A DNA stretch of 64,000 nt, from NCBI GenBank assembly GCA_015039365.1, contig WION01000151.1, positions 57,562-121,561 on the forward strand, read 5' to 3'. Under the pieces are notes generated by a model that worked only from the letters and a program-made list of their open reading frames with translations, was not told the origin of the DNA and ran no database searches. The position numbers and the translations under genes are program-made. Within the stretch, counting starts at the first letter, position 1. Each line of letters opens with the position of its first letter. Source of the DNA: Amanita rubescens (Eukaryota; Basidiomycota; Agaricomycetes; Agaricales; Amanitaceae). Below are positions 11,532-23,335 of the stretch, piece by piece.

Positions 11532-11964
11532 GAGCGCGGGCTCTTTCCTTCGATCTCGGACGTTTCCCCCTCTTTCTTTTTTTTTCGTTCGTTTTAATCT
11601 TTTCGTGGGTTGAAAGGTGGCTAATCTCAAACTAACGCGCATGATCTTTATATATTTACTTACGGTAATAATTGATAGATATACCCCCCACATATTTCAC
11701 TTTTTTTTCATTTTTTTACATCATATATATCCACAATTTATACAGCATTATGCAATTGAATTGCGAGCATATTCTATTCTCCTCAATTTCGTGCATCTCT
11801 CTTGATTTGTTTGCGTATCCTCGCGGTAGGCGGCAGCCACCAATATATATCATTATACGGCTCGAGTATAGTAGACACCCCCCCTGACGTACGCAGCATG
11901 AATACGTGTCCAGAAGCGACTTATTTTTAGATACGTGGGTAGATAAAATGTCGTGAGTTGACCT
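11532..11964. other. AT-rich intergenic region
   Basis: Downstream of the Ser-rich gene. T-rich with several TATATA-like runs around 11650-11740. No coding or repeat assignment. Confidence 0.4.
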
Positions 11965-12006
11965 GTGCCGCAGTTACTCCCTTTTCCTCCCGCGAGTCAC
12001 CAGAGA
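11965..12006 (+). repeat. Conserved 42-bp leader of the RT-RNase H genes
   Basis: Begins GTGCCGCAGT and continues with a CTCCCTTTTCC core and CGCGAG, ending at the ATG. The same block, also exactly 42 bp from GTGCCGCAG to the ATG, precedes the intact copies at 53851-53892 and 57837-57878. In the third copy it contains an in-frame TAA, so it is untranslated leader (or a splice junction) rather than coding. Confidence 0.7.
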
Positions 12007-13998
12007 ATGGGCCTCACGAGTTCGAAAAGTGGGTCTGGGGGAGCGCCTCAATCCCCTGCAAGTGCAAACACCAGCATGCCTGGACAAGATGACGAAGGAA
12101 TGGCCACTTTTTGGGGAGATGTCCCACCCGATATCTCCGCATCTGATGGACATGAACCTAGTTGGCCCAGTTTTCGCCGTGGCCTCCTATGGACGCTTCA
12201 GGAGGTTGGCAAGAGCCCAACAGTCCTATCCACACATAGCGATACTCCCCTTCCTCGTCCAGGAGCCCATGAATTCCGGGCAGACATCCAGGACACGATC
12301 AAGCGATATCCCCACCTCTTCCAGATCGTAACTCCCATCAAAGCTTCCGCATTCGAACGGCTGCTTCGTACTCACCCCAATCAGGCATTTGTAAAATCCG
12401 TCGTAATCGGCCTGCGGGAAGGGTTTTGGCCCTTTGCGAATACGAACCCCGAGGGTGGGTCATATCCATTGACCTACGATGCTTCGTGCCCGCCGCCAAG
12501 GGATAAGAACAAACGCGAGTTTCTTCGCGAACAGTGTAAAACAGAGATTCAGGAAAGGCGGTTTTCCCAGCCGTTTGGAACAAAGCTTCTCCCGGGTATG
12601 TATAGCATGCCTATACGTGCGGTGCCCAAGCAAGGGCCATCCAAGTTTCGTCTGGTAGTCGATCATAGCGCGTCAAAGTACCCGTTGAACAGCATGATTT
12701 CGCGGGAAGATAGTGCAGGTGCCCAACAGGACACCATCAAAGACTTAATCGATTCCCTGATCCAGTTCAGGCGTGAAAACGGTCCATCAGTCAAACTGAA
12801 GCTTTTCAAGTCGGATGTTTCGTCCGCGTACCGTCGTCTTCCAATGCACCCCCTTTGGCAGATAAGACAGATCGTGACCGTCGATGGTCAAAGACATGTT
12901 GATCGTTGCAACAGTTTTGGGAACCGGGGCTCGCAACGGTTGTGGGTCGGGTTCATGGGACTAGTGACGTGGATTGCTATAAATGTCCGGAATTTGCCGC
13001 ATCTGAAGCTGTACACCGACGACTGCTTTTCTTTTGAACTAGCCTCGTCAGAGGAGTACTATGCGCCTTATAAGAAAAGGTTACCGACGAAGCAGGCTCG
13101 ATTACTCAAACTATGGAACGAATTGGGAATCCCTCACGATGAGAGGAAGCAGGTCTCCGGCGAAACCCTCGAAATTGTCGGTTTTCTAGTGGATCCCAAT
13201 GCCATGACAATCACTTTACCCCAGGAAAAGCTCGATAAACTACTTTCAATAATTCGACACTTTTGCTCCTCGGGATCAGGTCGCCAGACGCTGCAAGGTC
13301 TCATGCAGCTCGCTGGCTTCATGGCTTGGTCATTATCTGCCTTTCCTATGCTTAAGCCAGGGTTGCGGGCGCTCCACGCGGCAATCGGTTCCAATTCACA
13401 AAAGAAACTGGACGAAGAGGTGGATGTGGACGCCGCCATCAAATTCGAGCTTTCTTGGTTCGCTACCCACGCAGCGAAGCTGAAAGGCGTTCACATCATC
13501 AAGTCCATCGCGTGGACGCCGACCCAGGCGAACCACCATTTCTTCTGTGACGCGTCGCGGAGAGGCCTGGGTTGCTACTACAAAGAGGCTTCTATTGGCT
13601 TCCGAGCGGCCTCACCACCCAATGGGGACAGCCCCTTCCTCAAAGCTCTATCCGTGTGCTGGGCTATCCACATTTCTCACAGGCGTAATCTCAAGGGTCG
13701 TATCCTGATCTACACCGACAATTTGAAAACGGTAGAGACGTTTGATCGCCTACACACTTCCGTTCCAGATCGCAATCCGATTCTCCTCTCGGCTGTTGAT
13801 GTCCTTATCAATGATTTATTTGCGATTCAAGTTGTGGTTGACTCGAGTCAGAGAGGGAATGAAGTCGCTAACGAGCTGTCCCGTGGGCAAATTGATAACT
13901 TGAGGAGGAGACTGCCAGATATCTCGATTGTTGATACCGAGACTTTGCCTGTGTTACCGTCGTACAAACGAAATAGGCTGGAGGTAGCTCTTCTGTGA
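12007..13998 (+). CDS. Solo reverse transcriptase-RNase H protein, copy 1 (663 aa)
   Basis: Intronless. The start at MGLTSSKS is used because the three intact copies align there; the upstream in-frame ATG (11965) is not usable in copy 3. The RT domain shows KFRLVVDHSAS (fingers), motif A KSDVSSAYRRLPMHP (Asp near residue 270), motif B SFGNRGSQRLWVGFMGL, and motif C LKLYTDDCFSFE (near 335). RNase H follows: FFCDASRRGLGCYY (near 513), LKALSVCWAIH, YTDN (near 570) and NEVANELSRG (near 621). The fold is DIRS-like, but there is no integrase, tyrosine recombinase, Gag or LTR. The RNase H Glu is Lys and the last Asp is Asn. The N-terminus fits the N-myristoylation consensus. Related copies surround it. 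Confidence 0.85.
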   Translation: MGLTSSKSGSGGAPQSPASANTSMPGQDDEGMATFWGDVPPDISASDGHEPSWPSFRRGLLWTLQEVGKSPTVLSTHSDTPLPRPGAHEFRADIQDTIKRYPHLFQIVTPIKASAFERLLRTHPNQAFVKSVVIGLREGFWPFANTNPEGGSYPLTYDASCPPPRDKNKREFLREQCKTEIQERRFSQPFGTKLLPGMYSMPIRAVPKQGPSKFRLVVDHSASKYPLNSMISREDSAGAQQDTIKDLIDSLIQFRRENGPSVKLKLFKSDVSSAYRRLPMHPLWQIRQIVTVDGQRHVDRCNSFGNRGSQRLWVGFMGLVTWIAINVRNLPHLKLYTDDCFSFELASSEEYYAPYKKRLPTKQARLLKLWNELGIPHDERKQVSGETLEIVGFLVDPNAMTITLPQEKLDKLLSIIRHFCSSGSGRQTLQGLMQLAGFMAWSLSAFPMLKPGLRALHAAIGSNSQKKLDEEVDVDAAIKFELSWFATHAAKLKGVHIIKSIAWTPTQANHHFFCDASRRGLGCYYKEASIGFRAASPPNGDSPFLKALSVCWAIHISHRRNLKGRILIYTDNLKTVETFDRLHTSVPDRNPILLSAVDVLINDLFAIQVVVDSSQRGNEVANELSRGQIDNLRRRLPDISIVDTETLPVLPSYKRNRLEVALL

Positions 13999-14215
13999 GC
14001 CTTGGACAGCCTCGTGCTCAATTTCCGTGATCCCGGGCAATACCGCATCCGTATACACGATTCGTTCATTACTCCTACGTTGTACTATTCGGACTTTATT
14101 TGACTTATAATAATTCCGCTTACAAACACCGTTTTCTGTTCTTCTGGTTCTTACGATGTAACCTTATCCGCCGCCCATCCTAATATGAACCATCTCAACC
14201 TTCTGGAAAATTAAT
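13999..14215 (+). repeat. 3' tail of RT copy 1, shared with the truncated copy at 22.4 kb
   Basis: The sequence after the stop (CTCGTGCTCA..., GATCCCGGGCAA, TTCTTCTGGTTCTTACG) matches 22435-22640 closely and stops matching near 14215/22645. This marks the approximate 3' end of the mobile or duplicated unit. No poly(A) run is visible. Confidence 0.6.
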
Positions 14216-15688
14216 TCTGATCAAATGCCAAACTTCTGATGCGATCTGCCACATAATATTATACACGGTTCATGATGGCTTTACCATTCTGATTTTGTAG
14301 CAAACGCTGCGAGTGGCGTTAAGAGCTGTTAAGTGGTGGTCTGACAGTGAGCACCGCATGATGTGGCCTAGATCGTCTGCATTGAGATACCGCGTAGGAC
14401 AAGCTGATAGCACTATCGGTCAGCGGGGCGCCTCCTGTTCGGGAGCGGTGATAATTGATTGATGAGGACACAAGATAATTCAAGGACAAAAACCGGGTCG
14501 GCGAAGGTCGGCGATTGATTGCGGTGGACGGTGAACCGCTCTCGCATAACGACAGTCAGCGCTGGAGACACCACGGGCACGGACACGTTTCCAGGAAGGA
14601 GAAATGTTGATGAAAGTTGGCTGAAATACCAAATTTCGTAAGGGGAACTAGTGTAAGAAAATTTCGAAGTTTTTCAAACATTTCGTCGGACATTTCGCTT
14701 GGGTAGAAACCGTGGGAATTTCCATTTTAGGCAAGTCCATAGGCGAAATGTCAACGAAATGTCTTGAGAAATGTTTTGGAAACTTATTATTTCAATATTT
14801 TTTCGCGAACTATTCTCGCTGGAGAAATGGAATATTTTATCAGAATTTCGGGTCGATTCTCCCCTTCCAGAAACACTCCTGTGCCCGTAGTGAGATGAAA
14901 AGGCGAGCGAGAGATGCGTTTCACGTAGGGTGAGCAAATGCAACCCTGAGCTTGGGAGATACTAGAATTGCAACTGTTTTTCGGCTACATACCCCGAAAC
15001 GGGGGGACTGTCAAGCCAAGTCGAAAACGTCACGGAAGCATACAAAACGGGACTGCTGCTAGGCGCTCACAATACCCGGGAAAATCGGGGAGGTAATTTT
15101 TCGGAAACCAGGTATCCGGACCGTAATGCAGCGTCTGGGATGTCCAAACTGGTCATCAAGGGTACTCGAGGCCTAGTACTCGAGCAATTTACCTACAATT
15201 AAGCCGTATACAGCCCGTAGAACTACTAGAAATTCTTCTTGATTTTGAGCCTCAGGGTTAACCAGCTCTCTTTTCCCTTTGAGTAAACTTGGCAGGGATG
15301 GGCCGCCAAGCGACAGATCCGAGGCCGTCTTTTGGTCACTTCTGAAAGGAGAGCGAGTTTATTTGTTTGAGCTTGCCAACTCGCGGCTCGGTAATTGCCG
15401 TTGGCGTTATATTTATCGGGGTACATATGTAGCTTCACATTCATTCGGCCCCGGAATAATTTCAGAGCTTCCTTCGGCCGTGTATCGTGATGGTCCCTTT
15501 TACTTAAGTTATTTCTCACGTCGCTCTTTGGGGACCAATTATATAGAGCTTGAAAATGATGTCATAGACAAGTTGTGCTGTGTTGCTTTTCCGACTCATA
15601 GATTCAGGTGAGGAGCAATTGATGCATACTTTTGATTCTCACATGGATGGGTTGAAATCGACCGTATTAGAACGATTCAAAAATGAAT
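14216..15688. other. Non-coding stretch, no gene recognised
   Basis: Around 14660-14830 a Phe-rich pseudo-open frame arises from repeated AATTTCG/ATTTCGTC words on both strands, suggesting a degraded repeat. I see no conserved coding potential before the zinc-finger gene. Confidence 0.35.
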
Positions 15689-16383
15689 TTAGGCATCCTT
15701 TGGTTTATGTTTACAGGTCCTACTGTGACGCGTCGCCGTGCTGGGCGCCGCTGCACTAAAATCGCAGCCCCAATCCTTGTGTTTACAACCATACGGTCGA
15801 TGATTATTATGCACATTGAGATGGTCTACATGTTTCGATGTCAGTCGTGAAATATAATCCGGTGGATAAGCACAAACAGTGAAGATTATGCCTCATTGTG
15901 AAGTCTTTATCACAGCCTACGACAGGACAGCGGTGCTTCGCTGGTCTCGTTCGCCTCATGTTTGATGCCCGGGGAATGCGCCGGTTCGTCAGAGGAACAT
16001 ACATGTCCGGAGACGGCGGCGAGACTCCGGGCGGCGATGGACGCAGCTCGCTCTGAAAAAAAGTGACATCCACGTTGGCCAAAAACGAGGATGGCAAAGG
16101 GTTTCTGGAGTTGAAGTTCTTGTCGATGATCGGATCGCGAGGCTGCGCTCGCACTACATTGTATGGATTCAGTGGTGAGTCAACTGCAGAAAATAAGGGG
16201 GTAACACTCACCAAAGAAGTTATTGTATCCCTCGGAATAGGACGTTCCATTGACCGCATCTTGGCTCATAGACAGAGTAGGAAAAGATGAAAAAATAGCT
16301 TCGGCGGCAGGGCTTATTCGAAGATGCACGATGCAAAATCCTGCAATACAGAATTCACATGGGTCACCCATATCGCGTCCCAT
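15689..16383 (-). CDS. C2H2/C2HC zinc-finger protein, family member A
   Basis: Three exons on the minus strand. Exon 1 starts at MGRDMGDPC (or the second Met at 16371) and holds the Cys-rich head CEFCIAGFCIVH. Exon 2 is a Pro/Asn-rich linker ending in a basic stretch and the first half of finger 1 (HRCPVVGCDKDFTMRHNL). Intron 2 (15826-15877) splits finger 1 after H-N-L-H, and exon 3 completes it (YHLNVH) and adds finger 2, GCKHKDWGCDFSAAAPSTAT then RHSRTC, a C-x6-C-x12-H-x3-C type. Intron 1 ends either at CTGCAG (28 bp) or, more likely, AATGTAG (58 bp); both keep frame. Probably a nuclear DNA-binding protein. No stop interrupts it. Confidence 0.7.
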
Positions 16384-17324
16384 ACAATTATTATGGACGG
16401 ATAAGCGTAGAGCAGATAGGATAGGATATTTGCCGCAAGGCAGGCTTTTGTACAAGTACTGTGGTAGGCGTGCGAAGGGGCAGTAGCATAAGTCCCATAA
16501 CACAGAATACAGTGAATTTCGGAAACCCTGATGAATGACATTACCAACGCATATCCCCGAATGGGAACTGCCACCACCAGAGACGGTTGGCGAGCCTGGA
16601 AAAGAATGGAGCACGCACAGGGCACTCTAGTCGGGGAATAGAATCTTCCGTAAACTGCCGACGTTGTTCGTGATCATGAGTGGCGACATTACCGCGAGGC
16701 CAAAATTATCCGTTCCGCCGACGCTGCACATTGGCGGCGCGGTACTAAACCACAGAATAGCGATGCCGAATTTCAATCTCGACTCACAACGTCTCACCAA
16801 CCTGGTTTATTCTGTAACGCGACTCCATAATATACGCAACTCACTCTGGGTCCGTCAACAAACTTTGTCCGGAGAAAATGCCAAGATCGACGGTAGAGTG
16901 GCTTTGGGATGTTTCGGCTAACCTGAAACGAGTCGCGATATTGGCATATGCTTCAAAGTACTGCGTTGTGCATCAAAAGGCTATTTCTGACATTTTTTGG
17001 AGGTGCGCAGAAAGCTTGTATGACGGATTCTAGAAAACCTCACAACACTACGTCAAGTTTCATAAAGATCACCATGTCCAGACGGCTGTAACTTGTCATT
17101 TAGATGATGCGAGTTTGATATAAAAAAGTATTGCTGCATACGGGATGGATCCAAAAATTAGACACGGTCGCCGAGCTTAATCCTTTTTGAGTTTGGAACA
17201 AGAATGCAAGTTCGTCCCACGTTACACTACTGTGTCTTTTGTCTTAGTCATTAAGTAGTAAGTACCGCTCCCTACCTTGCCGTGGCTCCATCGTCTGGAA
17301 CGATTCGCTGAGCCTCATTTCAGA
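16384..17324. other. Upstream region of zinc-finger gene A, no gene recognised
   Basis: No convincing coding frame. Contains the presumed promoter of gene A on the minus strand. Confidence 0.35.
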
Positions 17325-17494
17325 AACTGGAGTACACAAAACAGTGCAAGCCGGACGGCGTGTTGCAACGCACATACGAACAGCTCGAGGGTTTCTGCTC
17401 CATGTACGTCGGTGGCGAACATACAGGCACTCTGATCAACGACGAAACAGCATTCGTTTTGACGAGGATACCCACGGCATGTCACTATTAGTAT
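17325..17494 (+). pseudogene. Exon-like relic, unidentified
   Basis: A frame of about 55 codons opens after a TTTCAG acceptor-like site and includes VLQRTYEQLEGFCSMYVGGE then HTGTLINDETAFVLTRIP. Composition is protein-like and well ordered, unlike the surrounding sequence, so I read it as a single exon of a lost gene. No family assigned; neither the upstream nor the downstream exons were found. Confidence 0.3.
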
Positions 17495-17779
17495 TACAGT
17501 TACACAGGGGGTGGATTCAAGGTACCAGATCTCGGACCTGGATGTCATTTGAGGGTGCTTCTTCGTCGCGAGACGCTTCCCCCCGATCTGAGGCCCGATG
17601 GCTTTTCCAGATTGAGAAGTCGTGAGTGGAGTTCAATGGACATAAGGAGGGTGTGACATATGTGACCGGATGTGGCAGAATACATTCGCAAACGTCATTG
17701 TAGGGTTGCCGCGCACTGCGGCGCACATCATCGGCTTTCCATCCTCTTGGAACTAGGTCCCTCGCTGACAGGCCTGGGA

Positions 17780-18872
17780 CAACCGGGCAATGTCAAGCCT
17801 TGACTTTTCCTATCAAAGATGATCCTGTGACAGGCTCAGGGGCTTTTTGCCTAGTAGCACGGTATGCACCGCCCTTCTGACTGCTCCTGCCTTGTGTGGA
17901 ATCACCCTTCGACTGTTCCCTGCCCAAGACGCTTTTCTACCACTTCTTGTGGCCCTTGCTGATGCAGCCCTCTGCCTACATCCTCCGGCTGACCTTATCC
18001 AGCTGCTGCTCCCTCCCTCCTCGTGTTGGCATCCCGCCCCGCCCCCAAACGCCCCTGGTACTTGCCACTTGACCCAAACACGCGCCTCTGGATATCATCC
18101 AATACGTGAATGTTTCACCGGTGAAACTACGCGTTACCTTAGACCACTCCTACCCACGCTCCACGCCATGCGTTGACTTGCAGTCGCCTTACCCTTTCCC
18201 CGCATCGTTCATCCCCTTTTACCTCCCGGCCCATTCTGTTAACACACTAACCGACTCCAAGAAACTCCCGTTGACGTTCTCCCAGTGTCTGTACTACATA
18301 CATCCTGGATATCGACGACTCTCTGAGAGCGCACTCAGGTTCGACGCAGCCTATTCCCTCCCACACCACGAAGCTTGAAGAACCTCATTGTAGAATGGAC
18401 GTCTCCCCCGGTTACCATCTACGTGAATGCTTGATCGCTGATTTACCTGGAAACTCAAAAAGCGAACAGCCGCGACGCTCCTCCAATCGCCGTACTCCGC
18501 CGGATAGTACCTATGATACAGGAGCGCGAGATTTGGCTATCTATGGACTGGATTTCTGCTTGGATCAATTTAGCTGGCGCCTTGTCTCTCGTGGCTCCTT
18601 TCCTCGTGACAAGCAACAGCTAGCTCTGCGCCTCAAGATACCTTCCCAACTGTCCACATGCATGTCATTGTAACGTTACACCGAGTTACAACCAGATACT
18701 TCTACACCAGCACACGAATTATCACCATCACGCATCTCAACTATGCCTCTCCGCGCTGCTAGATGACCTAAAACGCGCAGCGTGGGTTATGTGTGGGACG
18801 AGAACACGCTAATCACCGTGTCCCGTCTCTTCGTCGCCGCCACTTCACCAACCACATTTCCTCATGCACCAC
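17780..18872 (+). repeat. Dispersed segmental repeat, copy 1
   Basis: About 1.1 kb that aligns, with indels, to 29480-30712. Shared landmarks include GACAATGTCAAG (start), TTTCACCGGTGAAAC, GACTCCAAGAAACTCCCGTT, TGGATTTCTGCTTGGATCAA and CTCTTCGTCGCCGCCACTTC (end). No frame is preserved in both copies over a long span, so it is treated as a degraded repeat or pseudogene pair. Confidence 0.7.
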
Positions 18873-20884
18873 TTTCCCCGATACCATCTGCGTTACAACT
18901 GTGCTCAAGAACACCTGGGGTCCGGCTACTCAACGACGCCACGAGAAACGCATCATCCTGGCCGTCCAGTCCACTCTACGATTCTCTCCTTCCTCGCCTA
19001 AGTCCCAGTGGCAGTAAAAGTCGGCGATGTGTCGATTCAATGGGCCGGAGTTGTGTACCGGCTCCCGTCGCGCCTGTCCACTGGGCTTCTGTCTCGGATT
19101 TTTAGGATCGTCGCCGTCGTGGCCCCATTTATTACCTAGGTCGTTAGTGGAAGAACCTACGTCGGATTGGGCCACGACGTTGTGTGTCTGGTAGCGCGAC
19201 TTGCGGCGATTGGTTGCTGTCTCTAGTTCCTTGGCCAGGTTCCCGGGCATGGCGCGAAGGTCGTTGTCGACTGATTTTGTAGTTCTTCACATTGTCATTG
19301 TCGGTCAGAGAAAAATTTTTTGATGTTGTTTTGGTTTGTTTTGAGGCTACGTGTGATTCTAAGAGTTGAAGACTTAGCCTATCGAAGATGTAAGCACGAA
19401 AGGTAATGTCTCCAATGGAGGGAGATTGAGATCACACGAGGGATGGGCGTAGTAGAAAAGTCCTATGGTTACGAATACAAATCCAGCTTATTCCGAGGCC
19501 TGAAAAGGTACAGCCGGATTACGCGACCCCCGAAAAGGATATTTGTTCCCATTCCTAGAACTAGACAACGGCTCTACGCGAGACATCCGGATCCAAGCAG
19601 CGCGCGACATTTTCCGGCTCTATGCGAGACACCCAAATCCCAGAGCTAGCGCGTTAGGCCAAACAATGGGTGCACGGTAATTTGCGAGATTGGCCAGTCA
19701 AGTTGTCGCCTTCTATGACCTTGCTGCTATACTTAGGTGTTTGCGGGCTGCTCCGTTACATGAACTAAGGACACAGAAACCGGTGCGCTTGCGGCCGTCC
19801 AAAACGGGGCGCATCTTTCACAGTCCGGTTTAACAGCAATAATCCGGGAAAAACAAGAGAAGGGCAACGCGGCCGTGTGAGGGCAGCCTAGTAGGTTACA
19901 GGTGAGCCTCCCTTTTCATCTTTCGTTGCGTGGCCCGGGGCTAATCGAGGCTAGGCTACCAGACTCGATTTACAATCTATGTACGGCCTACAAATTGCCG
20001 GTTTCAAGGCAAACGCCCGTAGCAACCGAGCAACCGCCTGCAAAAGGAAGGTTCATGCGCGCGGGTGGTTTCTCGACTCGAGCCTGCGAAGCTCACACTT
20101 GGACCATCATCAAGAGAATATAGCCATTTATAGACGATTGTGATTAGTATCGGGTATGTAATGTTTCTCTCATCGAAGGCTGAAGCGCTGACCAAGTATC
20201 CACTGTGTTACGCGCTTTCTGGCCAAAGACGAAGCAGCCCTCGTCTTAATCAACAAATGTACGTGGGCTCACGGGCGCCTGCGAACGTGTGGGCAACGGA
20301 TGGTTGCAGTGGGTGGCACGATGGCACGAGATATACCGGGGAAACAGGTAAGTTCTCCCCTTACTCTCTCTCTCTCCCCTTAGTAACGAGTTCAACACCT
20401 ACCGCAGCCAGACACAACGACTATCAGGACTGGTACTGAGAATCGAGTCCTTCAATCTTCCAGGCCCGAACGACTGGCGCGCCGTCCGAGTCACGGTCAC
20501 GTCACCTCGACACCTGCACCACACGCTATGAGTATGTTGTCATTTTTCTCCCCACCTATCTGACGCGATGATCAGATAAATTTAGCCCCAAGGCAAGTAA
20601 GCTGGAGCTGACTCTGGCGCCGCTGTCCGAGCCTTGCTACTGATCTATCCGATCTTGCTTGTGCAACGATCGATAAGCTTAGCCTCAAGGCGAGGAAGCT
20701 GGAGCCGACCTTGGCACTGCTAGCTTTGGAGACCAAGTGCTATTTATCAGCAGCGCGTACCCAACAAAGGCAGGATGACTATTTATCAAACATTCGGAGG
20801 GGCAGGCGGTGTGTACCCTTACACTTTCATCCTCTCAATTTTGACTCCCCTGATAGGAACATTATTTCAACACTACATTTGGAA
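18873..20884. other. Intergenic, no gene recognised
   Basis: About 2 kb of unassigned sequence. A locally repeated phrase, CGGCTCTACGCGAGACATCC / CGGCTCTATGCGAGACACCC, occurs at about 19569 and 19616, and a GGCCGTCCAAAACGGGGCGC phrase near 19793 recurs near 28717. The last 300 bp is the presumed promoter of the sphingomyelinase remnant. Confidence 0.35.
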
Positions 20885-21504
20885 ATGGGCACGCAGCTGT
20901 GGCTCCAGCTGGCTTTCCTACTAGCGCTTTCACGTAAGTATTGTCGCCCATGGTATACGATATTTAATAACGATTGGATACAGCCGACCTGACGGATCCC
21001 AATACGATTCCGACTGGTGGGAACCACGATCCGATTTACTACCCCGAACCCAGGGAGCATTTGACTCAACGGCAGGCCCAAGCCGTGATTCAAGAAGGCA
21101 CCGCGAACGTGACCAAGGTGCTCGGGGCAAATGATGGTTCTAGCACCTGCACCCGGTATCAAAATGCTTTGGTTGCAGCTCAACAGGCCGCTCAGTTGGC
21201 CCCGTCGTTGGTTCCGGAGACCATGGTTTCCCCATGCACATCTGCCCAGTTCGCTTCCAATACGTCTTGCGAAGAGAGCTTCAACGCTACCAACTTTGGA
21301 ACTATTTTGAAAATCGTACTCTATTTTGCTGACGTGCAAGGCTTGGATCAATATATCTGTCATGCCTTCGGCAGCTTCTGCCCGGAGCGGGTCACGAGCC
21401 CACTCGACACCAGCAACCTCTTCCCGAAGCCAAAGCCAGAGAGCGTCAGAGCCAGCGGAAAGCGAGTCAAGGTCTTGCATCTGTCAGATTTGCTTCTAGA
21501 TCCA
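20885..21504 (+). pseudogene. 5' part of an acid-sphingomyelinase-like gene, truncated by an RT fragment
   Basis: Exon 1 (20885-20933) encodes a signal peptide, MGTQLWLQLAFLLALS. An intron GTAAGT...ACAG (20934-20983) leads to exon 2. Its translation has ANVTKVLGANDGSSTCTRYQ, a saposin-like Cys-bearing region, CHAFGSFCPERVTSPLDTSN and then KRVKVLHLSDLLLDP. The last motif is the start of the metallophosphatase domain of fungal secreted sphingomyelin phosphodiesterases, usually V-L-H-x-S-D-x-H-x-D-P-R-Y. Immediately after D-P the sequence becomes RT copy DNA. The metal-binding His of the D-x-H motif is already Leu here. No downstream catalytic part is found within the window, so the gene is dead. 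Confidence 0.75.
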
Positions 21505-22645
21505 GCTGTGCACCGACAACTGCTTTTCTTTTGAACTAGCCTCGTCAGAGGAGTACTATCCGTCTTATAAGAAAAGGTTACCGACGAAGCAGGCTCGATT
21601 GCTCAAACTATGGAAAGAATTAGGAATCCCTCACGATGAGAGGAAGCAGGTCTCCGGCGAAACCCTCGAAATTCTCGGTTTTCTAGTGGATCCCAATGCC
21701 ATGACAATCACTTTACCCCAGGAAAAGCTCGATAAACTGCTTTCGATGATTCGACACTTTTGCTCCGTCGCCAGACGCTGCAAGGTCATTATCTGCCTTT
21801 CCTATGCTTAAGCCAGGGTTGCGGACGCTCCACGCGGCAATTCCCAAAAGAAACTAGACGAAGAGGTGGATGTGGACGCCGCCATCAAATTCGAGCTTTC
21901 TTGGTTCGCTGCCCATGCAGTGAAGCTGAAAGGCGTTCACATCATCAAGCCCATCGCGTGGACGCCGACCCAGGCAAACCACCGTTTCTTCTGTGATGCA
22001 TCGCGGAGAGGCCTGGGTTGCTACTACAAAGAGGCTTCTACCGGCTTCCGAGCGGCCTCACCGCCCAATGGGACAGCCCCTTCCTCAAAGCACTATCCGT
22101 GTGCTGGGCTATCCACATTTCTCACAGGCGTAATCTCAAAGATCGTATCCTGATCTACACCGACAATTTGAAAACGGTAGAGACGTCCGTTCCTGATCGC
22201 AATCCGGTCCTCCTCTCGGCCGTTGATATCCTTATCAATGATTTATTTGCGATTCAAGTTGTGGTTGATTCGAGTCAAAGAGAGAATGAAGTCGCCAACG
22301 AGTTGTCTCGCGGGCAAATCGATAGCTTGAGGAGGAGACTGCCAGACATCTCGATTGTCGATACCGAGACTCTGCCCGTGTTACCGTCGTACAAACGAAA
22401 TACACTGGAGGTGCTCTTCTGTGACCCTACCTGAACCGCCTCGTGCTCATGATCCCGGGCAAGATACCGCATCCGTATACACGCGCATCCGATTCGTTCA
22501 TTACTTCTACGTTGTACTATTTGGACTTCCTTGACTTACAGTCATTTCGCTTACACAGGTTGTTTTCCGTTCTTCTGGTTCTTACGTGATCCCGTCATAT
22601 AACCTTATCTGCCGCGCGTCATAATGAGAACCATCCCAATTTTCC
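21505..22645 (+). pseudogene. 5'-truncated, deleted copy of the RT-RNase H gene plus its 3' tail
   Basis: Nearly identical to copy 1 from motif C onward (13007 to about 14215), but motif C reads CTDN instead of YTDD. Deletions near 21765-21850 break the frame, and another short one removes FDRLH. The RNase H end and the 3' tail are preserved to about 22645. It starts exactly where the sphingomyelinase gene is cut. A 5'-truncated insertion with an intact 3' end is what target-primed reverse transcription would leave, though a simple recombination junction is also possible. No poly(A) tract or target duplication was seen. Confidence 0.8.
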
Positions 22646-23335
22646 ACCCAAGATAAGTTCTTTGTAGGTTTTCTCGATTGACAGTGAAAGAAGCTTGATA
22701 TTATATAGGTAAATCTCTCGCTATTTGAGTTGTGTGTTTTTCCTTTTCCAAAGTTCAATGTTTATTCATTTGCTTTGGTTTGAAGAGCCGGGGCCGTGCG
22801 CGTTCACGTGGCATTTCCGTTTGGGGAAGCTCCGAGGTGGAGGGAAATGCCCGAAAGCGGAAAGGCCCAAAACGGCTCAGAAGTCGGGCCGGACATGGAC
22901 GGACCCGTGCCAACGGGAGGATAAGCGCAGCGGCACGGGCTTTCTGCCCAGACCTATAGGGAGAGGGGGATGGGTGAGAAAAAGAGGACGAGAAAGCGTA
23001 GAGGCTAGCGATGACAAGATGGAGGAGCGAAGAGAAGAATGAGAAGACGCGTCGGGATGGGGCGCGTCTTTTCACGATCGGCGAGTTGCCGAGATCGATC
23101 AGCGCCTCTGTTTTCAGACTATTTATAATTTTCTGCCACGTGTTGCGACAGCTTCTGCTACTACCTCTCTTGCTCCCCCGTCTTTCTACCGCCCCCTTGG
23201 GTCCCTCCGCCCGATGTCGCACGCTGTTGCCCAGCTGCCCAGTTTTGCACGGGTTTGTGGAACCCACCGTATATATGGCAAACAATACGGCATACACGCG
23301 TCCGCCGTCCGGAATGCCCTATCATTCGATGTGGT
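22646..23335. other. Intergenic, no gene recognised
   Basis: GC-rich from 22790 to 23050 with no supported frame; overlapping long frames on both strands here are mutual shadows. Confidence 0.3.

Noticed and set aside
11965..12006. Translation start at the upstream ATG of RT copy 1
   Set aside because: The equivalent leader in RT copy 3 has an in-frame TAA, so the common start is the MGL methionine.
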